DNA from: an uncultured Flavobacteriaceae bacterium
Lineage (GTDB): Bacteria > Bacteroidota > Bacteroidia > Flavobacteriales > Flavobacteriaceae
Reading direction: 5' to 3'
NCBI GenBank assembly: GCA_905181615.1
Contig: CAJIYH010000004.1
Span: 124,001 to 188,000 of the forward strand
Length of the DNA stretch: 64,000 nucleotides
In this document: positions 50,598-60,920 of the stretch, in pieces
Layout of the letters: every line of letters begins with the position of its first letter
Position numbering within the stretch: position 1 is the first letter of the stretch
The notes under the pieces: generated by a model
The model's database searches: none
What the model saw: only the letters and a program-made list of their open reading frames with translations
Told to the model about the DNA's origin: nothing
Program-made: the position numbers and the translations under genes

Positions 50598-52784
50598 ATG
50601 TCGCATACTCCACTTCAAAAAGAACTTAAAAAACATTTCGGCTTTTCTAAATTTAAAGGCTTACAAGAACCCGTTATTGAAAACCTTATGGAAGGTAAGG
50701 ATTCTTTTGTTATTATGCCTACTGGAGGAGGAAAGTCACTTTGTTATCAACTACCTGCATTAATTTCTAGAGGAACAGCAATTGTTGTCTCACCATTGAT
50801 TGCCTTAATGAAAAATCAGGTTGATGCAATTCGCGGAATTTCTTCCACAGAGGGAATTGCTCATGTTTTGAACTCATCGCTTACTAAAACAGCAATTCAA
50901 CAAGTAAAGCAAGATATTGTTGACGGAGTAACTAAGCTGCTATATATTGCTCCTGAATCGCTTGTAAAAGAAGATACTCTAACATTTCTAAAAACAGTTG
51001 ATTTGTCTTTTCTCGCTATAGACGAAGCACATTGTATATCTGAATGGGGACATGACTTTAGACCTGAATATAGGAATTTGAGGGTAATGCTTGAAAAAAT
51101 AGAAAAAGACCTTCCAATTATTGCCCTAACGGCAACAGCCACACCTAAAGTTCAGGAAGATATTCTTAAAAATCTTAAAGTGCCCAATGCTAAACTTTTT
51201 AAAGCATCCTTTAACAGACCAAACCTCTATTACGAGGTTCAACCAAAAACAGATCAAATCGAATCTGGCATTATTCGTTTCGTTAAACAGAACGAAGGCA
51301 AATCAGGAATTATTTATTGCCTCTCTAGAAAAAAGGTCGAGCAACTTGCGCAAACACTTCAGGTAAATAATATTAAAGCAATCCCTTATCATGCAGGTTT
51401 AGATAATAAAACCAGAGTGAAGAATCAGGATATGTTTCTAAAAGAAGATTGTGACGTAGTTGTTGCTACCATAGCTTTTGGAATGGGGATTGATAAACCC
51501 GACGTTCGTTTTGTGGTTCATCACGATATACCTAAAAGTATTGAAAGCTATTACCAAGAAACTGGAAGAGCAGGGCGTGATGGTGGAGAAGGTCATTGTT
51601 TAGCTTATTACTCTCACAAAGACATAGAAAAGCTCGAAAAATTTATGGCTGGGAAACCAGTTGCGGAACAAGAAATTGGTTTTGCTCTTTTAAATGAAAT
51701 GGTAGCTTTTGCTGAAACATCAATATCACGAAGAAAATTTATTCTTCATTACTTCGGAGAAGAATTCGATAATGAAACTGGTCTAGGCGGGGATATGGAC
51801 GACAATATGCGTTTCCCTAAAAAAAGATCAGAAGCTCAAGACCAGTTGATGTTGCTCATCGAAACCATCAAACAAACAAGAGAACAATTTAAATCAAAAG
51901 AGATTATAAAAACTCTTTTAGGAGAATCAAATGCAATAATTAACAGTCATAAAACATCAGAATTAGAGGTATTTGGTAAAGGTAAAAATGAGCGCGCTTC
52001 ATACTGGATGGCATTAATTAGGCAGGCTATTGTTGCTAAATTTATCTCCAAAGAAATAGAAACCTATGGGGTTGTTAAGGTAGCTGAGAAGGGTAAGGAA
52101 TTTAATGAAAATCCCTATTCTTTTTTGATGACAGAAGATCATGACTTTGCATCTTATAGAAATGCCTCAACACCAATTATAAAAGAAGCAGAAGCAGACG
52201 AAAAACTTCTCAATCTGCTTAAAAGCTTAAGAAAAAATGTTGCAGATAAGGCAGGAGTTCCGCCTTATACAGTTTTTCAGGAGAATTCTTTAAAGGAGAT
52301 TGCTTATAAGTATCCAACATCCCTTGAAGAACTTAAAAATATTAATGGTGTAGGAGAAGGGAAAGCAGTCAAATATGGAAAGCAGTTTCTAATATCAATT
52401 AAAGAATATGTTGAAGAAAATAAAATCCTCAGACCTGATGATTTGATTGTTAAAAGCACAGGAGCCAATTCAGCCCTTAAATTATATATGATTCAAAACG
52501 TGGATCGAAAATTACCACTTGACGATATTGCAGCTGCTAAAGGAATGAGCATGATTAAGTTTGTTGGGGAAATGGAAACAATTGTTTTCTCGGGCACAAA
52601 ACTTAATATAAGTTATTGGATAGATGAAATTCTTGATGAAGATCAACAAGAGGAATTGAATGACTATTTTATGGATGCGACGTCCGATGACATATCACTC
52701 GCTCTTGAAGAGTTCGAAGGAGATTACGATGAAGAAGAGATTAGACTTTTTCGAATCAAGTTCATGAGTGAAGTAGCAAATTAA
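50598..52784 (+). CDS. recQ: ATP-dependent DNA helicase RecQ
   Basis: The 3'-5' helicase acts in recombination and repair. Motif I MPTGGGKSLCYQLP (about 39-52), DEAH in AIDEAHCISEWGHDFRPEY, motif VI QETGRAGRDG, an RQC domain and an HRDC domain (LKNINGVGEGKAVKYG, about 578-593) are present. The 728 residues include a C-terminal extension rich in acidic residues, as in other flavobacteria. The usual RQC zinc cysteines are not evident. Confidence 0.94.
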   Translation: MSHTPLQKELKKHFGFSKFKGLQEPVIENLMEGKDSFVIMPTGGGKSLCYQLPALISRGTAIVVSPLIALMKNQVDAIRGISSTEGIAHVLNSSLTKTAIQQVKQDIVDGVTKLLYIAPESLVKEDTLTFLKTVDLSFLAIDEAHCISEWGHDFRPEYRNLRVMLEKIEKDLPIIALTATATPKVQEDILKNLKVPNAKLFKASFNRPNLYYEVQPKTDQIESGIIRFVKQNEGKSGIIYCLSRKKVEQLAQTLQVNNIKAIPYHAGLDNKTRVKNQDMFLKEDCDVVVATIAFGMGIDKPDVRFVVHHDIPKSIESYYQETGRAGRDGGEGHCLAYYSHKDIEKLEKFMAGKPVAEQEIGFALLNEMVAFAETSISRRKFILHYFGEEFDNETGLGGDMDDNMRFPKKRSEAQDQLMLLIETIKQTREQFKSKEIIKTLLGESNAIINSHKTSELEVFGKGKNERASYWMALIRQAIVAKFISKEIETYGVVKVAEKGKEFNENPYSFLMTEDHDFASYRNASTPIIKEAEADEKLLNLLKSLRKNVADKAGVPPYTVFQENSLKEIAYKYPTSLEELKNINGVGEGKAVKYGKQFLISIKEYVEENKILRPDDLIVKSTGANSALKLYMIQNVDRKLPLDDIAAAKGMSMIKFVGEMETIVFSGTKLNISYWIDEILDEDQQEELNDYFMDATSDDISLALEEFEGDYDEEEIRLFRIKFMSEVAN

Positions 52785-52823
52785 TTTGTTTCTTTTTTAT
52801 CGAATTACTCAAATACACTTCTT

Positions 52824-52831
52824 TATCTTTG
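52824..52831 (+). promoter_or_regulatory. -7 box TATCTTTG for the immunophilin gene
   Basis: This TAnnTTTG match lies 29 bp upstream of the ATG. No TTG is found at about 21 bp upstream. Confidence 0.45.
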
Positions 52832-52859
52832 TGGCTCATAAACAAACAATATAACACAA

Positions 52860-53792
52860 ATGAAAGACGGTCTTTACGCTAAATTTTCAACTCCCAAAGG
52901 AGCTATTTTATTATCATTAACTTTTGCCGAAACTCCAGGAACAGTTGGAAACTTTGTAGGTCTTGCAGAAGGAACTATTAAAAATGAGGTTAAGGAAGAA
53001 GGTACACCATATTACAATGGTTTAAAATTTCATAGGGTCATCGAGGATTTTATGGTTCAAGGTGGTTGTCCACAAGGATCAGGAACTGGAGGTCCAGGAT
53101 ATCAATTCAATGATGAATTTCATCCTGATTTAAAACACGATAAGCCAGGTGTTTTATCTATGGCTAATGCAGGTCCAGGTTCAAATGGGAGTCAGTTTTT
53201 TATTACTCATATACCAACTCCTTGGTTAGACGGGAAGCATACTGTTTTTGGTTTTGTTGAAGAAGGACAAGATGTTGTAGATGAACTAGCTCAAAACGAC
53301 ACTATTAATTCTCTAGAGATTATTCGGATAGGTGCTGATGCAGAGGCTTTTGATGCTCCAAATGCATTCACTGATTTTGAAATGAATCGATTAAAAAAAA
53401 TAGTTGAACAACAAAAAGCTAAGGCTGAGGCATTGGCTGGTATTACCGAAGGATTTGATAAAACAGATTCGGGACTGTTCTACAAAACAGAAACAGCGGG
53501 AACTGGTACTAAACCTTCTCAAGGACAAAATGTATCTGTTCATTATGAAGGAAGTTTGTTAGACGGAACTGTTTTTGATTCCTCATACAAAAGAAACGCA
53601 CCAATTGATTTTACTTTAGGGGAAGGTCAGGTAATTAAAGGATGGGACGAAGGAATCGCTTTGTTGTCCAAAGGAGCAAAGGCTACTTTTATTATTCCTT
53701 CGGATTTAGGATATGGTTCTGCTGGTGCAGGAGGAGTTATTCCTCCAAATGCAACTCTAAAGTTTGAAGTTGAACTCGTAGACTTTAAGTAA
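52860..53792 (+). CDS. cyclophilin-FKBP dual peptidyl-prolyl isomerase
   Basis: Two unrelated isomerase folds are fused. Residues about 8-160 are a cyclophilin ([25 protein letters not shown], in part; [17 protein letters not shown]). Residues about 205-310 are an FKBP ([44 protein letters not shown]). There is no signal peptide, so it should work in the cytoplasm. Such dual immunophilins are known from flavobacteria and protists. Confidence 0.95.
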   Translation: MKDGLYAKFSTPKGAILLSLTFAETPGTVGNFVGLAEGTIKNEVKEEGTPYYNGLKFHRVIEDFMVQGGCPQGSGTGGPGYQFNDEFHPDLKHDKPGVLSMANAGPGSNGSQFFITHIPTPWLDGKHTVFGFVEEGQDVVDELAQNDTINSLEIIRIGADAEAFDAPNAFTDFEMNRLKKIVEQQKAKAEALAGITEGFDKTDSGLFYKTETAGTGTKPSQGQNVSVHYEGSLLDGTVFDSSYKRNAPIDFTLGEGQVIKGWDEGIALLSKGAKATFIIPSDLGYGSAGAGGVIPPNATLKFEVELVDFK

Positions 53793-53795
53793 GAA

Positions 53796-54350
53796 CTATT
53801 TCCATTTAATATTACAACCCATACTCGGAAACTGATTTTCGGATATGGGTTTTTTGTTGACTAGGTTTAATGCAGCATTTCTTATATCTTCACCAGTAAT
53901 GGGTGTCACTAGTTGAGGTCTTGATGTGTCATATCGGCCTCTATACACTAACTTATTTTGGTCATTAAAAAGGTAAAAGTCTGGAGTACAAGCCGCATCA
54001 TATGCCTTAGCTATTTTTTGAGTTGGGTCGTATAAGTAAGGAAATGAAAAATTATATTCTTTTGATAGCTCAATCATGTGATCCGGATTATCCTTCGGAT
54101 AATTATCTATATCGTTACTTGATATAGCAATAGTTGAAATCCCCTTTGGTTTGAGCTCAAGTGCAAACTTAGTAAAGTGTGATAAAAGGTGTATCACAAA
54201 GGGGCAGTGGTTACACATAAAAACAATCAGTGTTCCTTTTTTACCTCTAAGCTCTTGCAGACTACTTTCCTGATGCAGGTTAACATCCAGTAAATTAAAT
54301 TCTGGAGCAACTGTATAAAGCGGAAACATTTTTGAAGTTGTAAGTGCCAT
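53796..54350 (-). CDS. thioredoxin-like redoxin family protein
   Basis: The start at 54350 (MALTTSKMFPLYTVAPEF) removes an upstream stretch that overlaps the neighbouring gene. The 184 residues have an AhpC/TSA-like fold with CNHCPFV (CxxC, about 49-55) and PDFYLFNDQNKLVYRG. There is no signal peptide. Members are often called thioredoxin-family proteins of unknown partner. It converges on the immunophilin gene with a 3-bp gap. Confidence 0.88.
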   Translation of the reverse strand: MALTTSKMFPLYTVAPEFNLLDVNLHQESSLQELRGKKGTLIVFMCNHCPFVIHLLSHFTKFALELKPKGISTIAISSNDIDNYPKDNPDHMIELSKEYNFSFPYLYDPTQKIAKAYDAACTPDFYLFNDQNKLVYRGRYDTSRPQLVTPITGEDIRNAALNLVNKKPISENQFPSMGCNIKWK

Positions 54351-54398
54351 GTTTTTTTTTAAACAAATTATGTGTAATTTCATTAAAAATTTCAAACC

Positions 54399-54866
54399 AT
54401 GCAAACATTACAACAACTGCTTGATAAATATGCGGAAAGTCATCAAAACAAAACCAATAAGATAATTCATTATTTTTGTGTACCAGCGATCTTCTTTTCG
54501 GTAATTGGATTATTAATGTCAATTCCATCTAATTTAATTCAAAATTTAACAGGAATTTCAGATTCTTTATATGCCAATTGGGGAGTAGTGGCTTTAATAC
54601 CAGTTTTGCTTTTTTACATTCGATTATCTTTAAAAATGACTTTTTTGATTTTAGGCTTTTCAATTCTATGCATCCTTGGGAATTTTCAAATGAAAGTATT
54701 TGTTGAATTATGGCAAGTCTCAGTTGTCATTTTTGTAATCGCCTGGATTATTCAGTTTTATGGACATAAAATTGAGGGTAAAAAGCCTTCATTTTTAGAT
54801 GATATTAAATTCTTAATGATTGGACCGGCTTGGATTTTAGATGATATATTTAAAAGTAAAAAATAA
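54399..54866 (+). CDS. DUF962 / Mpo1-like membrane protein
   Basis: The 155-residue protein begins QTLQQLLDKYAESHQNKTNK and continues HYFCVPAIFFSVIG, the conserved N-terminal His region of the DUF962 family, then three more helices with FYGHKIEGKKPS. The yeast member Mpo1 is an iron-dependent 2-hydroxy fatty acid dioxygenase; the bacterial role is not proven. A terminator follows. Confidence 0.88.
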   Translation: MQTLQQLLDKYAESHQNKTNKIIHYFCVPAIFFSVIGLLMSIPSNLIQNLTGISDSLYANWGVVALIPVLLFYIRLSLKMTFLILGFSILCILGNFQMKVFVELWQVSVVIFVIAWIIQFYGHKIEGKKPSFLDDIKFLMIGPAWILDDIFKSKK

Positions 54867-54890
54867 GTGTTTTTTTAGGTTAATAAAAAA

Positions 54891-54925
54891 TCCCAAAGAG
54901 TTATTATTCTTGGGAGTTTTGTTTT
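54891..54925. terminator. terminator between DUF962 and M14 peptidase genes
   Basis: TCCCAA and TTGGGA form a stem around a 13-base loop, followed by GTTTTGTTTT on the plus strand. The minus strand has a T run too, so it may serve both convergent genes. Confidence 0.65.
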
Positions 54926-54938
54926 ACTGTATTTTAAG

Positions 54939-57461
54939 CTATCTCATGAAGTTAGAATAAAACAAGGCGTTAGCAAACACTTTATTAGTTCCATACCAGT
55001 ATGCTCTAAAGTTTGTATTATCTGTTAAAAGAAGAATATTTCCTCTTCCTTTTCTGAGGTGCTTAAATGGGACACTACCTTTTAATAGGCTCAGTTGTTC
55101 TTTGGATATATAACCACTTAATAATGGATTTTCTGTATAACGAATAGGGTTGTTATAACTCTGCTTATCAGCTTCCATGAAAATTCTTGAGTTTCTGAAA
55201 ATAGGTAAGGTGCTTTGCTCAATACCAAAGTTAATTGGATGACTTCTGTCAATATCAGTATTGAAAATAGCCCCACCAATATTTTGAGCCCCTTGATAAT
55301 TTTCTCTTTGGTCAAAAGCAACATCAGAAGCTTCTCTTTTAAATGATTTAAAATCAACAGCAGCTAATTTATTTTCGCTCACCCATTTAATTGCATCTCT
55401 GTAAGCAACTAAAGAACCACCAGCTTTTATCCAGTTTTCGATTTTATCTTTACTGGAGTTTAATAAACCTCCGCTGTAGCTAGGAATGATAAAGTGTGTA
55501 TAGCGACTTAAATCAACACGACTAAGTTGACGTATATCAATTTTGGTTATTGGAATTTCATACTGAGTATCCATTAAGTGCCATATTTCTCCGGCATCAT
55601 AGCTTCTTATTCCATCGCCTATCAAAACTGCAGCTTTAGGTTTTTTGATAGTTTTAAAGTTATTAGATCCCAAATCAATTCCTTCAGTTAAACCTGTACT
55701 TACCGATTTTATTTCTAACATTAATTCAGAGGAAGCGTCTCTGATTAGTCCATAAAGCGCTTTTGAATCCATATTTTGATTCGCAACAGGAATCATTAAA
55801 CTTCCATAGTCATAAGAATTACCTTCGATTGAGAAAGGTTTTAATCCTACTTTAACCCGAACTCCTGTATCCAATAGGTGGTATAGAAATTTCGGAGTAT
55901 AATAACCATGTCCCTCGAGAAGATATGCATATGAAGATTCTTTAATAAGGTCATCTTTAGGATGCTCTAGAACTTCAATTTGAGATCCTGCAAGGTCAAC
56001 CGATTTTTCAAAAGAATAATTTAAGTTAAATGCTAGGGGAAAGGTCCAAGCAGAAATGTCATAAAATAAGCTGTCCTGAAATTTAGTTTGAGTGTCAAAC
56101 ATTGCATGAATTAGCTTGTTTTTCTTTTGATTTAAAGGGACAACATAACTTGCCTCTTTTGCATATTTTTTACCCTTTATGGTAGTGTTTTTATTTAGAT
56201 TATGTACTTTGATTTGGTGCCGCTTTAATATTTCAGCTAAACGATAGGAAGTAGCAGGATCTTTAGCATTTCCAAATACAATTGATTTTTGTTTACTCTG
56301 CTTAGCTTCTCGTAATGCGTCACTATAAAAAGTTCTTTGGTAATCTAGCAATTTAACACGCATTTTTTTTGCTGCCTTAAGAGTTGAAAGCGCAGTATTA
56401 AATTGATTTCTAATTGTAAAAGGAAAAGTTAGTATCCCATTATCACTTTCTTGAATATGGCCTCTTGAACTTGCCTGCTCAAAAAGAATTCCAATACTTC
56501 CATTTATATCTGGATAGGTAGATCCTTTACCATAATAGAAATCATCATAACTCTCTTCTGTATAATAAAGAGAGCCAATTTTATTTAAAGCTTCTGCGTG
56601 AAATTCTCCTATTTCACGGGTGAGTGTTTGGTTCATTTTAGGAGTCAATGGATTTACTCGAGATTGAATTCCAGGCTGGAAAAAGAATGTTGCATTAGTT
56701 CCCATTTCGTGATGGTCAGTAAGTATGTTTGGTAACCATTCTGTGAAACTTTTAATTCGCACATTAGATTCGGGTAATTGAACTGGTAACCAATCTCTAT
56801 TCATGTCAAACCAGTAGTGATTTGTTCTTCCCCTTGGCCAAGCTTCGTTATACTCTCGATCGTTAGGGTCAGGGTTTAAGATATTACTCTTGTGAGTATT
56901 TGCCCATTGAGAAAAACGTTGTAACCCATCTGGGTTAAAGCTGGGATCAAATAATATAACAACATCTTCAAGAAGTTCTATAACGCTTGCATCTTCTGAA
57001 GCTGCTAGGTGGTAGGCAACCATTAATCCGGAATTTGCACCGCTTGGTTCATTTCCATGTATAGAAAAACCTTGATAAACAATAGCAGGCATTGAGCTGA
57101 GGTCTAGATTTTGTCCTTCGGGCTCGGACAACTGCATATGTTGTTTTTTGATTTCATCGATATTTTGATGATTTTTAGGACTTGTAATAGTTAATAACAA
57201 CAAAGGGCGTCCCTCGTATGTATTTCCTCTATTTTTTATTGAAATCCTATCAGAGGAACTAGCTAAAACCCGCATGTACTCTGAAAGTTTGTCATGACTA
57301 ACATGCCAATCCCCAACATTAAAGCCTAAAATGCTTTGAGGTGTTGGTATTTCGGAATCATATTGATGACCATCAGGAAGATAATAAGATGCATCAGTAG
57401 TTTGAGCGAGACCGGTTAGGCTGGTTGCTAAAAAAACGAGTAAACAGATAATTTTTTTCAC
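54939..57461 (-). CDS. M14 family zinc carboxypeptidase, secreted
   Basis: The 840-residue product has a signal peptide (MKKIICLLVFLATSLTGLAQ). Residues about 40-380 are the M14 domain with the zinc HxxE in SIHGNEPSG (about 134-142), FNPDGLQRFSQW, third ligand region LTDHHEMGTN and catalytic Glu in GILFEQASS. The C-terminal 450 residues include a glutamine-amidotransferase-like region (THFIIPSYSGGLLN). It probably degrades peptides in the periplasm or outside. Confidence 0.92.
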   Translation of the reverse strand: MKKIICLLVFLATSLTGLAQTTDASYYLPDGHQYDSEIPTPQSILGFNVGDWHVSHDKLSEYMRVLASSSDRISIKNRGNTYEGRPLLLLTITSPKNHQNIDEIKKQHMQLSEPEGQNLDLSSMPAIVYQGFSIHGNEPSGANSGLMVAYHLAASEDASVIELLEDVVILFDPSFNPDGLQRFSQWANTHKSNILNPDPNDREYNEAWPRGRTNHYWFDMNRDWLPVQLPESNVRIKSFTEWLPNILTDHHEMGTNATFFFQPGIQSRVNPLTPKMNQTLTREIGEFHAEALNKIGSLYYTEESYDDFYYGKGSTYPDINGSIGILFEQASSRGHIQESDNGILTFPFTIRNQFNTALSTLKAAKKMRVKLLDYQRTFYSDALREAKQSKQKSIVFGNAKDPATSYRLAEILKRHQIKVHNLNKNTTIKGKKYAKEASYVVPLNQKKNKLIHAMFDTQTKFQDSLFYDISAWTFPLAFNLNYSFEKSVDLAGSQIEVLEHPKDDLIKESSYAYLLEGHGYYTPKFLYHLLDTGVRVKVGLKPFSIEGNSYDYGSLMIPVANQNMDSKALYGLIRDASSELMLEIKSVSTGLTEGIDLGSNNFKTIKKPKAAVLIGDGIRSYDAGEIWHLMDTQYEIPITKIDIRQLSRVDLSRYTHFIIPSYSGGLLNSSKDKIENWIKAGGSLVAYRDAIKWVSENKLAAVDFKSFKREASDVAFDQRENYQGAQNIGGAIFNTDIDRSHPINFGIEQSTLPIFRNSRIFMEADKQSYNNPIRYTENPLLSGYISKEQLSLLKGSVPFKHLRKGRGNILLLTDNTNFRAYWYGTNKVFANALFYSNFMR

Positions 57462-57615
57462 AGCTATAGTTTTTTTAAAAATAAATATAATTTTATATTA
57501 TAATTAAATCTTAACACAGGTATTATTGTGTCTAGTTTAAAAAGAATAAACATTTATTTTAAAGATATAAAAAATATCATGACATCTAATTAGCAGTCAC
57601 CTTAGGAACTTGAAT

Positions 57616-57972
57616 CTAAATATCTTCAAAATTCAAATCAGTAAAGCTTTTAGATTCATTCGAAACAACATCTTTATATTCCTCCGGTTTAAATTCTTTT
57701 TGATGGCGATCGCTAATGACCTCCTCACCCCTTTGTTTTATTACAAAGTCTATCATCTCACCTAATATGCCATGAAACTCAGAAAAATCTTCTTTATAAA
57801 GATATATCTTGTGTTTTTTGTAAAAAAAAGTACCGTCGTCATTGGTAAACTTTTTACTCTCCGTTATAGTTAAAAAATAATCAGAAGCCTTGGTTTCTCT
57901 AACATCAAAGAAGTAAGTTCTTCTTCCTGCTCGCAGTATTTTTGAAAATATTTCTTCTTGCTTGATTTCCAT
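57616..57972 (-). CDS. DUF3276 / PUR-domain nucleic-acid-binding protein
   Basis: The 118 residues show the PUR-type fold: FSKILRAGRRTYFFDVRET (about 9-27) followed by LTITESKK and IYLYKEDFSEF. PUR proteins bind single-stranded DNA or RNA. The family is restricted mostly to Bacteroidota and spirochaetes. The gene is downstream of the ABC exporter on the same strand, about 70 bp apart. Confidence 0.9.
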   Translation of the reverse strand: MEIKQEEIFSKILRAGRRTYFFDVRETKASDYFLTITESKKFTNDDGTFFYKKHKIYLYKEDFSEFHGILGEMIDFVIKQRGEEVISDRHQKEFKPEEYKDVVSNESKSFTDLNFEDI

Positions 57973-58044
57973 CCCTATTTTATTATGTTTAACAAAAGCC
58001 TTTTAATAACTGTAAAAATGGCGAAAATATTAAACAAAAAAAAA

Positions 58045-59799
58045 TTATTGATTTTTTTCCGTGTTTTGTTTGAGATATAATCTATTGTAAAACCCATCTT
58101 CCTTAATGAGATCAGAATGTGTCCCCTGTTCAATAATCTCGCCTTGTTCAATAACAATAATACAATCAGCTTCTTTTACTGATGTTATTCTGTGGCTAAC
58201 AATGAGTGTTGTTTTTTCTTTAGAACTTACGTTGAGGTTTTTAAGGATTTCTTCTTCTGTGTCTGCATCTACAGCAGATAGGCAATCATCAAATAATAAT
58301 ATTTTAGGGTCTTTTATTAGTGCGCGGGCAATAGATATTCTTTGAATTTGCCCTCCCGAAAGGGTAACGCCACGTTCTCCTAATATAGTTTTATAGCCCT
58401 CATTGAAACGTTCAATATTTCCTGAAACAGCACTACTTTTAGCTGCAGCTTCAATTTCTTCGAAACTTGCATCAGATTTTCCAAAACGAATGTTACTTTC
58501 TATAGTTTCTGAAAATAAAAATGGATTTTGTGGAACATACCCAATTTCAGAGCGAAGCGCTGCCAGGTTATAGTTTTGAATTGGAATTCCATCGATTAAT
58601 ATCTCCCCTTCATCTACATCATATAGTCTACTAATTAAATCAAGAATTGTGGATTTTCCAGAACCAGTTTTTCCAATAATACCTAGGGTTTCCCCTAGTT
58701 TCAGTTTAAAATTGATGTTCTTTGCTGCTTGTATTTTAGTTTCTTTAAAAGTAAAACTTACATTTTTAAATTCGATGGTTCCGATTTTAATTGTCTCATC
58801 AATCGTTCCACTAGTTATTTTGGGAACCTCTTTCAAAAAGTCATTGATTCTTTTCTGAGAGGCTTCAGCTTGTTGGATTATGGATGTTACCCATCCTACT
58901 GTCGCTACAGGCCATGTAAGCATATTCACATATATAATGAATTCAGCTAAAACACCAATCTCTAAGCTACCATCGATGTATTGTTTTCCTCCAATAAAAA
59001 TAACTAGAAGATTACTGAATCCAATAAGTAATACCATTAGAGGGAAAAACCAAGCCTGAATTTTAGCTAAATCTACATTTTTCTCTTTACTCAAATAGGT
59101 TAACTCTTTAAAGTCTTTATTAACTTTTGATTGAATAGCATAAGATTTAATTACCGCAATTCCGCTAAAAGATTCTTGAGTAAAAGTTGATAAATCTGAA
59201 AGAATTTCTTGTACCGCAGTACTCCTTATATTAATCGCTTTACTTAATTTATAAATAGTAACCGATAGAATAGGTAAAGGTAAGAGCGTATAAACAGTTA
59301 AAACAGGAGCAATACTAACCATGTAAGAAATCACAATAACAAATAGTGACACCGTATTAATGCTATACATTATCGCTGGGCCAAAATACATGCGAACTTT
59401 TCCTACGTCTTCACTAATTCGATTCATTAAGTCACCAGTTCGATTGTTTTTATAAAAACTCAAACTCAATTTTTGATAATGCTCAAAGATTTCATTCTTT
59501 AAGTCAAACTCAATATACCTAGAAACATTAATGATGGTTTGTCGCATTAGAAAAGTAAAAAACCCTGATACTATTGCTGCAGAAATAATGATCACAATAT
59601 TCCAAAAAAGTTCTTCTTTAATTACTTCAATTGGTGTAGTCTCTGATTTTATAAAGCGCTCCACAGCAGTAAGGGAATTACCTATTAAACGTGGTGCGAA
59701 AAGCGAAAAAATTCGAGCTATGATCGTTATGAGGACACCAAAGAGTAGTCGGACACGATATTTATATAGGTATTTATTGAGGTATTTTAATTCTTTCAT
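58045..59799 (-). CDS. ABC exporter, fused membrane and ATPase domains
   Basis: Residues about 1-310 contain six helices, and about 335-575 the ATPase with Walker A GKTGSGKSTIL, signature LSGGQIQRISIARAL and H-loop LIVSHRI. Walker B reads LLFDDCLSAVD, so the catalytic Glu is Asp, as in one half of heterodimeric exporters such as MdlA/YheI. No partner gene is beside it. Lipids or drugs are typical substrates of MsbA-like exporters. Confidence 0.92.
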   Translation of the reverse strand: MKELKYLNKYLYKYRVRLLFGVLITIIARIFSLFAPRLIGNSLTAVERFIKSETTPIEVIKEELFWNIVIIISAAIVSGFFTFLMRQTIINVSRYIEFDLKNEIFEHYQKLSLSFYKNNRTGDLMNRISEDVGKVRMYFGPAIMYSINTVSLFVIVISYMVSIAPVLTVYTLLPLPILSVTIYKLSKAINIRSTAVQEILSDLSTFTQESFSGIAVIKSYAIQSKVNKDFKELTYLSKEKNVDLAKIQAWFFPLMVLLIGFSNLLVIFIGGKQYIDGSLEIGVLAEFIIYVNMLTWPVATVGWVTSIIQQAEASQKRINDFLKEVPKITSGTIDETIKIGTIEFKNVSFTFKETKIQAAKNINFKLKLGETLGIIGKTGSGKSTILDLISRLYDVDEGEILIDGIPIQNYNLAALRSEIGYVPQNPFLFSETIESNIRFGKSDASFEEIEAAAKSSAVSGNIERFNEGYKTILGERGVTLSGGQIQRISIARALIKDPKILLFDDCLSAVDADTEEEILKNLNVSSKEKTTLIVSHRITSVKEADCIIVIEQGEIIEQGTHSDLIKEDGFYNRLYLKQNTEKNQ

Positions 59800-59878
59800 A
59801 AACTTTCAAGATGTTCAAAGGTACGTAAATGCAAGGCTAGAAAAAAGTAAAATTAATTTGCAAAAAATTAATAGAAGT

Positions 59879-59910
59879 TTGGTGCAGTACTTTTCAAAAC
59901 ACTATTTTTG
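59879..59910 (+). promoter_or_regulatory. nusB promoter
   Basis: TTG at 59879-59881 and TATTTTTG at 59903-59910 are separated by 21 bases, exactly as in the grpE promoter. Confidence 0.65.
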
Positions 59911-59934
59911 TAGCCTAAACAAAAGTTCTTATAC

Positions 59935-60879
59935 ATGTTAACAAGAAGACACATTCGAATTAAAATTATGCAATCGGTTTATGCACTTTCGAATGGAAAC
60001 CAAAATTCTTTATCTGAGGAAGTTAATTTCATCAAGAACAGTTTAACAGGTGTTTTTGATTTGTATTTAATTAAGCTTGCTTTCTTCAAACAACTTCAGA
60101 AACATGCAGCAAGTCAACACGAAATTAATAGGACACGAGTAAGAATCAAAGACTCCTTTGCAGAATTGCATCAGGCTATTGCTAATAATAAAAGCTTGTT
60201 GTTCATTTCGAACAACAAAAAGCTAATCCAGTTTATTTCTAATAAAAAACTTAATCATTGGGAGTTAGAGTTTGACTATATAAAAAAAATATACAATTCT
60301 ATATTGACAAGTGAGGTTTTTGAAACGTATAATAAAATTGAATCTCCTTCTGACGAAGAAGACATTCGTTTTGTAGTTTCCATTTTTAAAAACATCATTG
60401 CTCCAGATGATTCTTTATATCATTATTTTGAAGATTTGAACATGACTTGGATTGATGATTTACCTTTAGTGAACACCTTTTTGTTAAAACAACTTAAAAG
60501 ACTTGATTTGAATTCTGAAAGTTCTTTAGAATTTCCAGATCACAATGAAAGTATTGAAGATGTGAAATTTGGAATTGAATTATTCGAAAAAGCAATAGTA
60601 AATGAGGAAGAGTTGCAAAAGGAATTAGATGGAAAAACGCCTAACTGGGATTCTGAGCGAATTGCTAACCTCGATGCAATCCTAATAAAGTTGGCAATTG
60701 CTGAACTTTTTTACTTTTCAAACATTCCTCCAAAGGTAACACTAAACGAATATTTGGAAATTGCTAAAGAATATTCTACTCCGAAAAGCAATTTATTTAT
60801 TAACGGAGTTTTGGACAGTCTTGTAAAAGAGTATGAGAAATCTAACCGAATGAATAAACAAGGTAGAGGATTATTGTAA
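59935..60879 (+). CDS. nusB: transcription antitermination factor NusB
   Basis: NusB joins NusE/S10 at boxA in rRNA transcription. The C-terminal part (about 170-305) has the NusB helical bundle with RIANLDAILIKLAIAEL and PPKVTLNEYLEIAKEYSTP. The N-terminus RRHIRIKIMQSVYAL is also recognisable. At 314 residues it is twice the E. coli length, the long form found in Bacteroidota. The DUF1573 lipoprotein and yajC genes follow. Confidence 0.93.
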   Translation: MLTRRHIRIKIMQSVYALSNGNQNSLSEEVNFIKNSLTGVFDLYLIKLAFFKQLQKHAASQHEINRTRVRIKDSFAELHQAIANNKSLLFISNNKKLIQFISNKKLNHWELEFDYIKKIYNSILTSEVFETYNKIESPSDEEDIRFVVSIFKNIIAPDDSLYHYFEDLNMTWIDDLPLVNTFLLKQLKRLDLNSESSLEFPDHNESIEDVKFGIELFEKAIVNEEELQKELDGKTPNWDSERIANLDAILIKLAIAELFYFSNIPPKVTLNEYLEIAKEYSTPKSNLFINGVLDSLVKEYEKSNRMNKQGRGLL

Positions 60880-60920
60880 TTTTTTCCTTAATTTTGAAAT
60901 TTAATGAACTAAAAAATATT

